DNA of 44,654 nt from Phellopilus nigrolimitatus (Eukaryota > Basidiomycota > Agaricomycetes > Hymenochaetales > Hymenochaetaceae): contig JAJOHG010000213.1 of NCBI GenBank assembly GCA_021029095.1, positions 1 through 44,654 of the forward strand, given 5' to 3'. The position numbers were made by a program, and so were the translations under genes. The notes beneath the pieces are model-generated. The model was not told the DNA's origin, ran no database searches, and saw only the letters and a program-made list of their open reading frames with translations. Positions 22,852-34,119 of this stretch are shown here, in pieces (position 1 is the first letter of the stretch; each line of letters starts with the position of its first letter).

Positions 22852-25032
22852 ATGCCTTCTTCACAGCTACTTGGAAAGTCTGATGTGCCGCTCGTTCCGG
22901 TGGCTCCCCCCGACTACAGCTTTGGCTCTGTTCTACGAACGATCACTGAAACTATTGTAAATTTCTTGCACGATGCTCTTTGATATTGACTTGGATGCTG
23001 ATAATGCTCTTTGTTAGACTGGAACGGCTGTCGATCAGAACGACGATCTCCCGCACGAAAACAATATTTGGGTAGACGCACCCTTCCACAGGACGGAAGA
23101 GAACACGACGTTTGATTGCATCGACCCCGCTCTACTGGTGCTCAACACCGCCTCTATCGTTCCAATCGCAAATTATGAGGTGATCGAAGCAGGTGGTGAT
23201 TCTGAACCAGGTTTCAACCGTATGTCTTTTGTAAAGCCACTTGGTTGACTTGTCTAATGCATCCATCATATATGCTCCCCGTAGAGAGGGTCTATCCGAG
23301 TCCGCCTTCGGAAAGTCCTTCCACGGGCTACACTACCACCTCTCATTCCCCTCGTCACATACCCGTGCTCTCTATTCAAGATTATCATTATGATCAACAT
23401 GAAGATAATCAAGCCAGCGTATCTGCCAATCCATGCACAGCCCTTCAGCCGACGCCTCCGTATAGCCCTCGGACAGGCCACCCTCAGGCTCTGCTCGGTG
23501 GCTCCATCGCCGACGGTCGACCTCCGGCCGCCTCCACCTCTGTCAATACTGCAACAGCTGTGGAGTTTCCTGGACTTCCAAGCTACGACGCGCCTGCGGC
23601 GATCGAAATATTCTCCAGGTTTCCGTGGGGAGACGGGGATCGCTCGCAGCTAGAACACGGCAACGGCATGTCGACGGCAGACCCTTCATACACTCTTTCT
23701 TTGGCGCCTACCGCTCTAGCTTTCCCGGCATCCGGGTATAATGTGCCCGAATTTGTTCAAGGCTCGAGCAGCGGAGCCCCGGCAACGAACGTTTCACGTT
23801 CAAGCGAGGCGGGGCCGTCCAGGACGGATAAAAAAACGAAGGCCGCTCGGGCGAGCAAGGCTGCTAAGTCATCGAAAAATAAGAAGACGGCGAAGGCAGC
23901 TCGTCAGACTGCAGCGAGTCCGGACGGTGGTCCAGAAGCTGCGTTCAGGATGACCGAGCCAAGTGCTCCTAACCCATCGCGCCGGGAATATGGTCTCATC
24001 CCCTTCGCCCTCCCTGCCGTCCCGGGTTTCCCATCGTCTGGGAGCGATGCCCAGGCATACGCCATGCCTGATTTCATTGAGGGGTCGAGCGGGGGAGCTC
24101 CAGAAAATGCTCGCGCGAGCGAGGCGGGACCGTCGAGGACGGAAAAGACAGCAAAAACCACTCGCGCGAGCAAGGCGAAGTCATTAAAGGCTAAAAACAC
24201 AGCGAAAGCCGCTCGTCAGACCGCAGCGAGTCCGGACGGTGTTCCCGAAAATGCATTCAGGATGTTCGAATCAACCGCGCCTAATCCATCGCACTGGGAC
24301 CATGTTTCGGCCCCCTTCGCACTCCCTATTCCTCCGACTTTTCCAGCACCTAGAAACGACGCCCAGGTGCCTGACTTTATTGAGGGTTCGAGTACCGGAG
24401 TCCCAGCAAATGCTCGCGCGGGCGAGATGGGACCGTCGAGGACGGAAAAGACGACAAAGGCCGCTCGCACGAGCAAGGCGAAATCTTCAAAGGCTAAAAA
24501 CACAGCGAAAGCCGCTCGTCAGACTGGAGCGAGTCCAGACGGTGTTCCAGAGGCTGCGTTCAGGATGACCGAGCCAAGGGCTCCTAACCTTTCGCGCCGG
24601 GAATACGGTCTCATCCCCTTCGCCCTCCCTATTGCTCCGACGTTTCCAGCACCAAGGAACGACGCCCAGGTGCTTAATATACCTGATTTCATTGAGGGCT
24701 CGAGCCGGGGAGCCCCAGCACATGCTCGTGCGAGCGAGACGGAGCTATCGAGGACCAATAAAGGAGCGGGAATTGCTCGTCAGGCTGCAGCGAGCCCGTC
24801 TGATGAGCCGGAAGCTCCGCGACTCTACTGCGATTACCCCGGGTGCAGCTCTTCATGTAAGAACATCAATGAGCTTCGTAGGCACAGAGCCGGATGTCAC
24901 TTCGGACCTGACGGTGGGGCGAGTGCAAGGGCCAATTGCCCGTATTGCCCAAAGACATACAGTCGCTTTGACGCGATGCGACGGCATTGCGCGGACAAGC
25001 ATCCTGACAAGAAGTTACCGTCGAATACCTAG
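22852..25032 (+). CDS. Repeat-rich basic protein with two C-terminal zinc fingers (ZnF), copy 1
   Basis: Unnamed protein of 684 aa from three exons: 22852-22956, 23018-23219, 23285-25032. It has an acidic/neutral N-terminus, then three full and one partial ~100-residue modules. Each module has a (M/V/I)P(D/E)F(I/V)(E/Q)GSS motif, a GPSRT motif and a lysine/alanine-rich stretch of the KAARASKAKS type, resembling histone H1 tails. The C-terminus holds two finger motifs: C618-x4-C623 with H636 and C640/H641, and a canonical C654-x2-C657-x12-H670-x4-H675. This architecture suggests a nuclear nucleic-acid-binding protein; that is inference. The start is supported by conservation of exon 1 in all three copies. 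It is transcribed divergently from gene X. Confidence 0.75.
23743..24760 (+). repeat. In-frame tandem modules inside ZnF copy 1
   Basis: The PDFIEGSS-like motif starts at about 23743, 24064, 24367 and 24679, so the period is 303-321 bp (101-107 codons). The first three modules are complete and the fourth runs into the zinc-finger region. Copy 2 has the same number; copy 3 has fewer full units. Such arrays change length easily by unequal exchange. Confidence 0.8.
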
Positions 25033-26460
25033 GAAGGGACACAATGAAGCAAAGCCTCGTGTAGGAACCCCGTAACCGTCTCGCATCTCATGTTCATCAT
25101 CTTTGACTTCAACATCTTTCCAGCTTTCTATCCCTTTACTGGATTCTTACCCTTTTTTGCCACGATTTGTGCAGTTGCTTTCTTCGCCTTCGCGTCCGGT
25201 GTACATATAACCTTGGCGTGTTTCGTCGGCCTTGGTCTCTGTTTTATTTTCCGATTTATGTTGTCTGTGTGTTTGCTTACCTAACATCCTCGCGTTTTTC
25301 TATTCCCTTTTCCATTTATCATCTTTCTCTTTTTGTTACCTCGATTTCTGCTTTCTTATTGAATTAATTTCAGTGTGTTTGTACTAAATCTCCGAACATT
25401 TATAGCTAGTAGAGTTTCATTTGTTGCAATGTCGAGTGTCAAATGCTCGGGTGTCTTATATGCCGCATGAAGGTCGTGCCCAAAGATTCGACACAGCTCA
25501 AGAGAGGCCATTTCTTATTCCGCTTGATTCCATCCCTTTGACATAACCTCCGGTCTCTCAGCATGAAACATTTGAAGTTTATACTTTGCGAGAACCAACC
25601 AATTGTGCGGCCAAGTATGTGAGAACATATTTTGAAAAGCTTTGCCACTAGTTTTATAGTCGACCTCGAACTTCAATCGCACTATCAGCCAAATTTGAAC
25701 GGGTTGGACTACTGTGCATCGGCATCTCCTGATCGTTCAAGACGGCGAGGGTGCTCCTAAATGTCCTTGCGCACGCTTGCCCGTCCCTGCCATCGAAAGA
25801 GCTGTCGTTATTAGGGGCTCAGCTACTGGGCCCGGCGCTCTGAAAAGAGATTCACTGGACAAGTCGGTGCCTTACTTAAAGTCAACGTTGGTTCGGAAAG
25901 AAAAGGAAGGAACGATTCCGTATTCCCTTCAACGTTGTACTACCACTGGCCCGGCTAGTCTACGCCCTGCGCGTAAAGTTTGGATCTCTTTCCCTTCCAG
26001 CCATCCATAGTCGATGATTCCACGTTGCGCGATAGGGGTAAAGTATTTCAACGTGATCGCCGATCAATGGCATCGTACTCCGTGATTATTAGCACAGCCA
26101 CAAAGCCACACAAAAAAAAAATTGCTACCGCTTTCTTCACTGTTATTTACTGAACCCATGTTGTATTGTAACCAACAGACCGCAATAATGAAATGCCCGT
26201 TTACTATGTTTGAAGTAAAGAAGAAACGTCTTCCACCGCGGTAGGACCTTGTGAAAGCAAGACCCTGTTCATTCAAGATGATAGACTTAATTGTATTCTC
26301 GCGTCGGAAAAGTTTATGAGTTAAATTTCAGTTTTTTTTTTTTTTTTTTTTTTTTTTTCTTTAATGGGGAGAGTTGGACGACACTACATCGAGCACAAGA
26401 TACAAGGAGCTAGTTGGTAATGATGTATCCAACCCAATTCAGGAGCCGTATATCGATTCG
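25033..26460. other. 3' region of ZnF copy 1 and intergenic
   Basis: 25033-25413 is the conserved 3' flank found in all three copies and is probably untranslated; its hydrophobic open frames are not conserved as protein. From 25414 the sequence is unique, with no recognisable gene. A 27 bp T tract lies at 26332-26358, near the 3' end of the endonuclease-family gene. Confidence 0.5.
26332..26358. repeat. 27 bp poly(T) tract
   Basis: A run of 27 T (poly(A) on the minus strand) lies about 100 bp beyond the stop codon of the minus-strand gene at 26461-27544. It may be a simple homopolymer; its orientation is also that of a retroposed poly(A) tail. Confidence 0.8.
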
Positions 26461-27544
26461 CTATGGGCCACCCTTGAAGAGTTTGAACTCGAACTCGACC
26501 CACAGTCCACAGTGATCGCTCCAGAATACTTTATTAGTCTGTTCGGGTGATTAGATCCCATCATTAGCTTCCATAGAGAGGACGATTGAACACTGAAAGA
26601 CTTACTTTACCACACTTCACAACTTCAGCCCGCGCAGCCCTAAGGTTCAGCGACGCCGCACGATCGCGCCGACCAGGTGGGAGAGCCTCCTTCTGCTGGA
26701 CACCCCACGTATGTCCTTTGTTTTTCCTGTCCTGCCCGTGCAGCGTCGCCCATCCGTCCTCCAGACCCAGACTCTGTGCTAGCCGCTCGTCTTCAGGAGA
26801 AACCGCGTGGAAGTCACCCATAACGATACCCGCGCCCACCACTTGAAGGTGTTCCATGACGATTTCGAGCCGACGCCGGCGCCACGACGGTTTAACCTTC
26901 TGTGAGTCGAGATGCACGTTTGCGATGCGCACACGCTGCAGTGCCTTCCCGTCCGCAGTCTCTGCTGCGTCGCGCAGAAGGAGGTCGCACACAAGCGCAA
27001 CGCGGTCCTTATGGCTCGGTAGCGAGATCATGTAAAGTGCGGCGGGAACAAACAGCGGTGAGGAACGATGCACGAGCGTGAGCATGCCAGATTGCGCCAC
27101 GCTCCCGTTATTACGGCCGTTTTGCCCACCCACGTCTGAGACTAGGTAGTGCATTTGTACGAGCGGATGTGCGAGGAGTGCGGGAAGTGCCTTCGGATGT
27201 ACCTCTTGAAGAAGGAGCACGTCCGGGTAGCATATATCACCGCGCCCGTACGCTATGCTCGCATGGGCCTCGAGAGATAAGAGCAGCGCGGATAGTCGAT
27301 CATCAGGGTTTTTAGAGAAAGCGTCGACGTTCCAGGTGAGTATCTTCAGTTTTGCGGAGCTTGTATTAGGGCTGGTGTGCTCGCTGGAGATTGGCGGCGG
27401 CGGCGGCGGCATCGGGTGCATGTTCCATGACAGCGACTCTTCAGAATATTCGTAGAAGGTCAGGAATTGCGGGGAAGAGTTACATGGCGGGAGCGGCACC
27501 GAGTGCACGTAGCCCAAGCACTTTGTGTATAGTGCAGAAAACAT
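26461..27544 (-). CDS. Endonuclease/exonuclease/phosphatase family protein, TDP2-like
   Basis: Metal-dependent phosphodiesterase fold, closest by motif to tyrosyl-DNA phosphodiesterase 2, which removes trapped topoisomerase adducts from DNA 5' ends. Two exons: 27544-26606 and 26538-26461, joined by a 67 bp intron, giving 338 aa. Motifs in order: LTWNVDAF (N72), LLQEVHPK (E114), SGMLTLVHR, NVHLDSQK, GDFHA (D244), TWGVQ and, in the second exon, FWSDHCGLWVEF (D321, H322). The second exon restores the essential SDHxGL ending. The family's GDFN is GDFH here (His246, codon CAC instead of an Asn AAC). The N-terminal ~65 residues include six consecutive prolines and are probably disordered. The biological substrate is inferred; the Asn-to-His change leaves activity uncertain. 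Confidence 0.85.
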
Positions 27545-28547
27545 TGGCAGATAGAGGACAGACTGCGCTCACGCAGCCTTTTATAACGGACATTTGGTTC
27601 CCAAAACGCAAAGCTATGCAAAGTTGCATTAAAGTCAAAACGGCAAACTCAATCAGCCCGGGTGCAAAATCATACAACACTAGGCATCTCTGTTGCACGC
27701 CGGGAGAATTGCTAGCTCCGAGTGAGTCTTGCTCCTTAGCGCGACTTTGCCAAAAGTCGGAAGAATAAAAACAATGGGGTATAGCAAACTGCGCCAAATT
27801 TCTGGTGTACCAAAAAAGTAAGTCAGTAAAAGCTTGCACCCCAGAACCAGTAAATAAATACAAACGGGATAAGGAGATAAGCAAAAGAGTGCATGAGTTG
27901 CATGACACTTCCATACTACTCGGCTCGACACGTCGCTCTGTGAGCCGCCGTTCGGCTCGCCTCCACGGTGCGAGAAAAGCGTGAAGTTAATGGCGATAGA
28001 TTTGAAACTTCATATCTCGCCTTGCAGACTATGAAAAAAATACATCTTGAGAAGTCATCAAGTGATTCGTCCGTGATTCAGATGAGCCGCTCCGACAGGA
28101 GACGCCGAAGCTGACACGGAGTAACGTCTTACGTCACGTGTGACAGACGTGTTGTGTTACATATGTTCTACCGGGGTTCTGTTACGTAATATAGTCCGAT
28201 GTCCGTGCTACTTGCGCATTTAGCGAATGTTTCGATCGTGAACTCATACAACTGCAGAACACGCATTATCCGACGTTCACGATCGGGCCTTCGACTTGTT
28301 CGCGGAGCGCGGAAACGTGATGCAGTTGAGCAGTTTCGGCAAGCTTCGAGATTTGCTCATGACGAAAGGGATTGGTTTATTTAAACGAAGCGATAAACAT
28401 GAAGCTACAATCTCCGCGAAGGAGCACGGGAAGCTAAAGTAAAAAAGAATTTTGTAGTACACAGTATTCTCGTTCTGAAAATTGCATATTCTTTTATTCT
28501 TCGAATCGCGCCTTCCTGGCCTGGCCTCGCTCAAGCCGTCGAATACA
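27545..28547. other. Intergenic, no gene recognised
   Basis: Contains the promoter of the TDP2-like gene and the 3' flank of the aldo/keto reductase. A minus-strand frame at 27480-27914 is hydrophobic but overlaps the start of the TDP2-like gene and shows no family. Nothing else stands out. Confidence 0.45.
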
Positions 28548-30046
28548 TCACGGCGCATCGACAGGATTCCAGCTAGTCGCGCCTGCAGCGCCTTTGTCGA
28601 GCGCGTCGAGCCGCGCGACGTCCGCCTCGGAGAGTGCAAAGTCGAAGACGCCGGTGTTCGTTACGACGCGCTCCGGTCGTGCGGACTTCGGGAGGGGGAC
28701 AAAGCTGTGCGTGTGCGTAGGGATAATGCGGAGGACATGAGCGGGGGCGCGAGCGTGAGGATTGGACAGACGTACCCTCGCTGTAGTGACCATCGAACGA
28801 GGACCTGCGCGGGCGTTTTGTTTACCTGTAAAACATATAAGAGACAATTTCAGCAGGTATCCACAGGAAGATACAGTAACGTGAAAGAGTCGTGTACGCA
28901 CTGTCTTCGAAATTTCTTGCAGGACGGGATGGCTGAAGTCACCGCGCACGAGTGGGCAGTATGCTTGGAGTACGATACCGTTCGCGTTGCAGTACGCGAC
29001 GATATCCTTTTGCTGGCAAAAGGGGTGCAGCTAATTCATTGACGGATTGGTACCCAATATCAGCACTACAGACTATGACCTTCATGTATACATGACCCAC
29101 AAACCTCGATCTGGTTCACTGCTGGCGTCTCGAAACCCGCTTCGCGGAGCTCCTCGAGGTGCTTGACACCACTAAACAACGATATAAACGTTGGCAAGAT
29201 CGAACAGAGATTCGTCAGTTGAAACGACGAATATTCAGAGAAGCGTTCCTTACTAGTTCGACACGCCGATGGTTCTGATCTTGCCTGCGTCGCGCTTCTC
29301 GACCAGGGCGCGGTACGTCGCGAGCCGCTTCTCTTTACCGGAGAGAGGGCTGTGGATGAGGTAGAGATCGATGTACGCTATGTGGAGGAGTGCATAAGTA
29401 GTTCCAGCGAAGATGAAGGTGTAACGAAGATCAGAGAAGCGACGCGAATGGGAAGTAGGAATGGCTACGCACAAGAGCCAAGCTTAGACAAGGACTTTTC
29501 GACGATGTCCAGGGTCGAGTCGTAGCCGTGCAGGTTGTGGTATATTTTCGTGGCTTTAGGTGTAGATAGATAGCAGAAGGTAGATACAAAAAAGATATTC
29601 GAAATTAATATGTTCAAGTCCTGGATCAACGTGCAGGGAGTCTGCACTCACTGACGAAGACCTCGTCCCGCGGGACTCCGCTCTCGTGGATTGCGCGCCC
29701 GACCTCGGCTTCGTTCCTGTACATCTGCGCCGTGTCGATGTGTCTTCAAGCCAAAGTCAGTCGCATTCGTGTCGCAGCGCGAGTTCCGAGTCACAATGAG
29801 CACCACCCGCACGTCATCGGGCATCCCGCAGAAACGCACATGCACAGAAGAGATAATATACGCGTAAGCCTAGGCACACAACACGGCAGCGAAGGAGACG
29901 TGTATGTACCTGTACCCGTGCTTGAGCGCGGCCTCGCATGCGGGGAAGCATAGGTTGTTTTCGTACACGCCGAGCGCGAGGACGGGCATCTCGTATCCGG
30001 AACTCAGCTTGACCGTCGATTGGAGTGTGAGTTGCGAGGCAGCCAT
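28548..30046 (-). CDS. Aldo/keto reductase
   Basis: NADPH-dependent oxidoreductase of the AKR superfamily, reducing aldehydes or ketones in the cytosol. Eight exons fit: 30046-29910, 29743-29652, 29553-29473, 29377-29254, 29171-29105, 29030-28902, 28825-28776, 28704-28548, giving 278 aa, the usual length for small fungal AKRs. The catalytic tetrad is complete: D49 and Y54 in HIDTAQMY, K79 in TTKIYHN, H112 in YLIHSP. The cofactor-binding [13 protein letters not shown] and [12 protein letters not shown] segments are present. The start ATG at 30046 precedes a normal [18 protein letters not shown] start of the barrel. The gene appears intact. The substrate is unknown; proximity to a P450 and a transporter 10-25 kb away is weak context only. 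Confidence 0.92.
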
Positions 30047-30588
30047 AGTGATGTACTTCTTGGTTGGCTTCGAGATACAGGTCTGAGATAGGGTGCGGGA
30101 GCTCGAGCTGAACTTATGGGATGCGGTTTCGAGGATGCGGGACGGAGATCATCGAGTATTAAAGGCGATAAGTCCGAGGATGGCGCCATACTGCCGTGCG
30201 AGTCGGCACGGAAAGCTGGTTCGGAGTGACGTCAATGCCGAAGTTAGTGTAAATTGCCTAGGCGGAATCAAAAAATGATTATGCACAGATAGGAAAGGCA
30301 GCAAACAGTATGCAATGCGCAGTTCAGACTAAAAAGCAAAGAACAGAACAAATGATGCTGTATCCTTTGCACAAGCTCTTACATAGTGCAATAGTGGGTA
30401 AATAGAAGGAACATCTTGCTGAAGCCGAGTAGCAATCCATGAAATAAATTTAAAAAATAGAATAGGTTCAATTCATATCGGCTATAGGACAGGTGGAAGG
30501 AATAGTCCGCGCATACGTGGATACTGAGGTAGCTTTTCGAGAAATTCAAGGATGCATAAAATACAACACTTTGATCTGGTTAAACAGT
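30047..30588. other. Intergenic, no gene recognised
   Basis: Short region between the reductase start and the truncated DUF6533 gene. It should hold the reductase promoter. No coding or structural feature was seen. Confidence 0.5.
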
Positions 30589-31166
30589 TTAGATAAATTC
30601 CATAGCAGGTAAAGTAGTGACTCTGAAGCTCGTGCCTCCATCGACCCCTATTTCTCCCGCCTCCTTCAAATGAAATAGCAACCAGCAGCCTATTATGCAA
30701 GGCAAAGCAGGCGTTGCAAAAACATAAGCATACACGATTGAAATATTTGCGCCTTCGACCTGCTCAGTTGCAATGTTGAAGGCACTGTAAGCCATCACGC
30801 TATCAAGAAATTGATCAGTTTGAGGAGTTTTCAGATATGAAAAATTGGAAGCAGCATATGGGCTTACATTAAGAAATACAAGACTTGGTCTTGGATTACC
30901 ACATTTACGAGGCCGAAGCCCTTAAATCCAGCGGGTTTCCAGAAGTCTGCGGCTGCATGGAGCGCAAAAGCAAGTAGAATGACTTCGAAAAACAGTGGCA
31001 TCGCCCTACTCAGACTTGAATTGTTCTGCCGAGACGCACCAAACAAGTGAAGGGAGCACCCACCAATATAGGCTGTACAGGCCTGGGGGATACTTTTTCT
31101 CTACGCCGCAGACTGTAAAACCGGGTGCAAGAATTCCGACTGCAACTGAAAGCCGACGTGTTTAAG
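30589..31166 (-). pseudogene. DUF6533-type membrane protein, 3' fragment cut by copy 2
   Basis: The C-terminal part of an Agaricomycete DUF6533-like multi-pass membrane protein of unknown function. Three consecutive exons stay in phase: 31145-31064 (ending GLYSLYW), 31005-30868 (AMPLFFEVILLAFALH ... IQDQVLYFL) and 30799-30589 (ending in FHLKEAGEIGVDGGTSF and a stop). The family C-terminus is therefore intact. The N-terminal half is missing: the first exon begins at an acceptor about 20 bp from 31167, where the repeated unit starts. No 5' part was found elsewhere in the window. The fragment therefore dates the arrival of copy 2, or a rearrangement at its edge, after the gene existed here. Confidence 0.72.
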
Positions 31167-31605
31167 TCTACTAGCTATAGACGTTCGGAGATTTAGTACA
31201 AAGAATTCTGGGATACAGTCCACTATTCGCGGAAAAGAACAGGCTCACACTTAAGTAAACACGCTGAGACTAAATCAATAAGAAAGCAGAAATCGAGGTA
31301 ACAAAAAGAGAAAGATGATAAATGGAAAAGGGAATAGAAAAACGCGAGGATGTTAGGTAAGCAAACACACAGACAACATAAATCGGAAAATAAAACAAAG
31401 ACCAAGGCCGACGAAACACGTCAAGGTTATATGTACACCGGACGCGAAGGCGAAGAAAGTAACCGTACAAATCGTGGCAACGAAGGGTAAGGAATCCAGT
31501 AAAGGGATAGAAAGCTGGAAAGATGTTGAAGTCAATGATGATGAACATGAGATGCGAGACGGTTACGGGGATCCTACACGAGGCTTTGCTTCATTGTGTC
31601 CCTTC

Positions 31606-33777
31606 CTAGGTATTTGACGGTGACTTCTTGTCAGGATGCTTGTCCGCGCAATGCCGTCGCATCGCGTCAAAGCGACTGTATGTCTTTGGGCAATACGGGC
31701 AATTGGCCCTTGCACTCGCCCCACCGTCAGGTCCGAAGTGACATCCGGCTCTGTGCCTACGAAGCTCATTGATGTTCTTACATGAAGAGCTGCACCCGGG
31801 GTAATCGCAGTAGAGTCGCGGAGCTTCCGGCTCATCAGACGGGCTCGCTGCAGCCTGACGAGCAATTCCCGCTCCTTTATTGGTCCTCGATAGCTCCGTC
31901 TCGCTCGCACGAGCATGTGCTGGGGCTCCCCGGCTCGAGCCCTCAATGAAATCAGGTATTTTAAGCACCTGGGCGTCGCTCCTTGGTGCTGGAAACGTCG
32001 GAGCAATAGGGAGGGCGAAGGGGATGAGACCATATACCGGGCGCGAAGGGTTAGGAGCCCTTCGCTCGGTCATCCTGAATGCATCTTCGTCCGGACTCGC
32101 TGCAGTCTGACGAGCGGCTTTCGCTGTGTTTTTAGCCTTTAATGATTTTGCCTTGCTCGTGCGAGCGGCCTTTGTCGTCTTTTCCGTCCTCGACGGTCCC
32201 ATCTCGCCCGCGCGAGCATTTGCTGGGACTCCGGTACTCGAACCCTCAATAAAGTCAGGCACCTGGGCGTCGTTTCTAGGTGCTGGAAAAGTCGGAGGAA
32301 TAGGGAGTGCGAAGGGGGCCGAAACATGGTCCCAGTGCGATGGATTAGGCGCGGTTGATTCGAACATCCTGAATGCATTTTCGGGAACACCGTCCGGACT
32401 CGCTGCGGTCTGACGAGCGGCTTTCGCTGTGTTTTTAGCCTTTAATGACTTCGCCTTGCTCGCGCGAGTGGTTTTTGCTGTCTTTTCCGTCCTCGACGGT
32501 CCCGCCTCGCTCGCGCGAGCATTTTCTGGAGCTCCCCCGCTCGACCCCTCAATGAAATCAGGCATGGCGTATGCCTGGGCATCGCTCCCAGACGATGGGA
32601 AACCCGGGACGGCAGGGAGGGCGAAGGGGATGAGACCATATTCCCGGCGCGATGGGTTAGGAGCACTTGGCTCGGTCATCCTGAACGCAGCTTCTGGACC
32701 ACCGTCCGGACTCGCTGCAGTCTGACGAGCTGCCTTCGCCGTCTTCTTATTTTTCGATGACTTAGCAGCCTTGCTCGCCCGAGCGGCCTTCGTTTTTTTA
32801 TCCGTCCTGGACGGCCCCGCCTCGCTTGAACGTGAAACGTTCGTTGCCGGGGCTCCGCTGCTCGAGCCTTGAACAAATTCGGGCACATTATACCCGGATG
32901 CCGGGAAAGCTAGAGCGGTAGGCGCCAAAGAAAGAGTGTATGAAGGGTCTGCCGTCGACATGCCGTTGCCGTGTTCTAGCTGCGAGCGATCCCCGTCTCC
33001 CCACGGAAACCTGGAGAATATTTCGATCGCCGCAGGCGCGTCGTAGCTTGGAAGTCCAGGAAACTCCACAGCTGTTGCAGTATTGACAGAGGTGGAGGCG
33101 GCCGGAGGTCGACCGTCGGCGATGGAGCCACCGAGCAGAGCCTGAGGGTGGCCTGTCCGAGGGCTATACGGAGGCGTCGGCTGAAGGGCTGTGCATGGAT
33201 TGGCAGATACGCTGGCTTGATTATCTTCATGTTGATCATAATGATAATCTTGAATAGAGAGCACGGGTATGTGACGAGGGGAATGAGAGGTGGTAGTGTA
33301 GCCCGTGGAAGGACTTTCCGAAGGCGGACTCGGATAGACCCTCTCTACGGGGAGCATATATGATGGATGCATTAGACAAGTCAACCAAGTGGCTTTACAA
33401 AAGACATACGGTTGAAACCTGGTTCAGAATCACCACCTGCTTCGATCACCTCATAATTTGCGATTGGAACGATAGAGGCGGTGTTGAGCACCAGTAGAGC
33501 GGGGTCGATGCAATCAAACGTCGTGTTCTCTTCCGTCCTGTGGAAGGGTGCGTCTACCCAAATATTGTTTTCGTGCGGGAGATCGTCGTTCTGATCGACA
33601 GCCGTTCCAGTCTAACAAAGAGCATTATCAGCATCCAAGTCAATATCAAAGAGCATCGTGCAAGAAATTTACAATAGTTTCAGTGATCGTTCGTAGAACA
33701 GAGCCAAAGCTGTAGTCGGGGGGAGCCACCGGAACGAGCGGCACATCAGACTTTCCAAGTAGCTGTGAAGAAGGCAT
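31606..33777 (-). CDS. Repeat-rich basic protein with two C-terminal zinc fingers (ZnF), copy 2
   Basis: Inverted near-duplicate of ZnF copy 1 with exons 33777-33673, 33611-33410 and 33344-31606, giving 681 aa. The first two exons and most of the third translate identically to copy 1. Differences begin in the third module, where copy 2 is three codons shorter and has several substitutions; the last residues before the stop also differ by one (KKSPSNT against KKLPSNT). Both finger motifs are unchanged. Intact by reading frame. It is divergent from gene X copy 2, the only continuous copy of that gene. Confidence 0.75.
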
Positions 33778-34119
33778 GTTTGTAAGAGGGGGAGAGGAGG
33801 GGAGAAGGACGGATGCAAGGGGAAGGTGTGAGTGGACGGATGAAAGTGCGAACGAACGAAGATGTTGATTTAGCCACACGAATTTTATGTGTGACGTCCC
33901 GTGACTGAAAGCCGAACGCAACCCCCGAGAACCAGGTCTTCAATAACAACCATCGACATTTCTAGCTCCGAACCAAGCCGGAACGACGCCCGGGTTACAA
34001 AAGATGGGTATCTGTGTGCCTACGAGCTTTCTTGTCAAGTTGAGAATCGTTTGAATAAGCTCAGTCGCCGAGCCACAATCGTTCCACGGACGACGTTTCA
34101 ACATATCCTATCGGGAAAC
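33778..34119. promoter_or_regulatory. Shared divergent promoter, copy 2
   Basis: Appears identical in mirror image to 22510-22851, with the same pyrimidine-rich tract next to the ZnF ATG and a TGACGTCCCGTGAC segment near 33892-33905. The conserved spacing and content in three copies suggest that the two genes are co-regulated; that is inference. Confidence 0.5.

Larger units (their letters stand above)
20998..25413. repeat. Inverted repeat, copy 1 of the ZnF/gene X unit
   Basis: Reverse complement of about 31167-35631; positions pair so that they add to 56629 over the left and central part. From about 21500 to 24480 no difference was found; translations in all frames on both strands agree. 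The left edge (20998-21500) and right edge (24480-25413) show scattered substitutions and indels, including about 60 bp missing near 25378 relative to copy 2. The right end stops after TATAGCTAGTAGA in both copies. The left end is truncated relative to copies 2 and 3. Confidence 0.9.

Noticed and set aside
3021..30046. MFS, P450 and aldo/keto reductase as one biosynthetic cluster
   Set aside because: They are spread over 27 kb with unrelated genes between, and no polyketide, peptide or terpene synthase is present.
31270..31548. Hydrophobic open frame downstream of ZnF copy 2 (and 25090-25284 at copy 1)
   Set aside because: It lies in the conserved 3' flank, and the two near-identical copies use different frames with shifts, so it is more likely untranslated T-rich sequence than a membrane protein.
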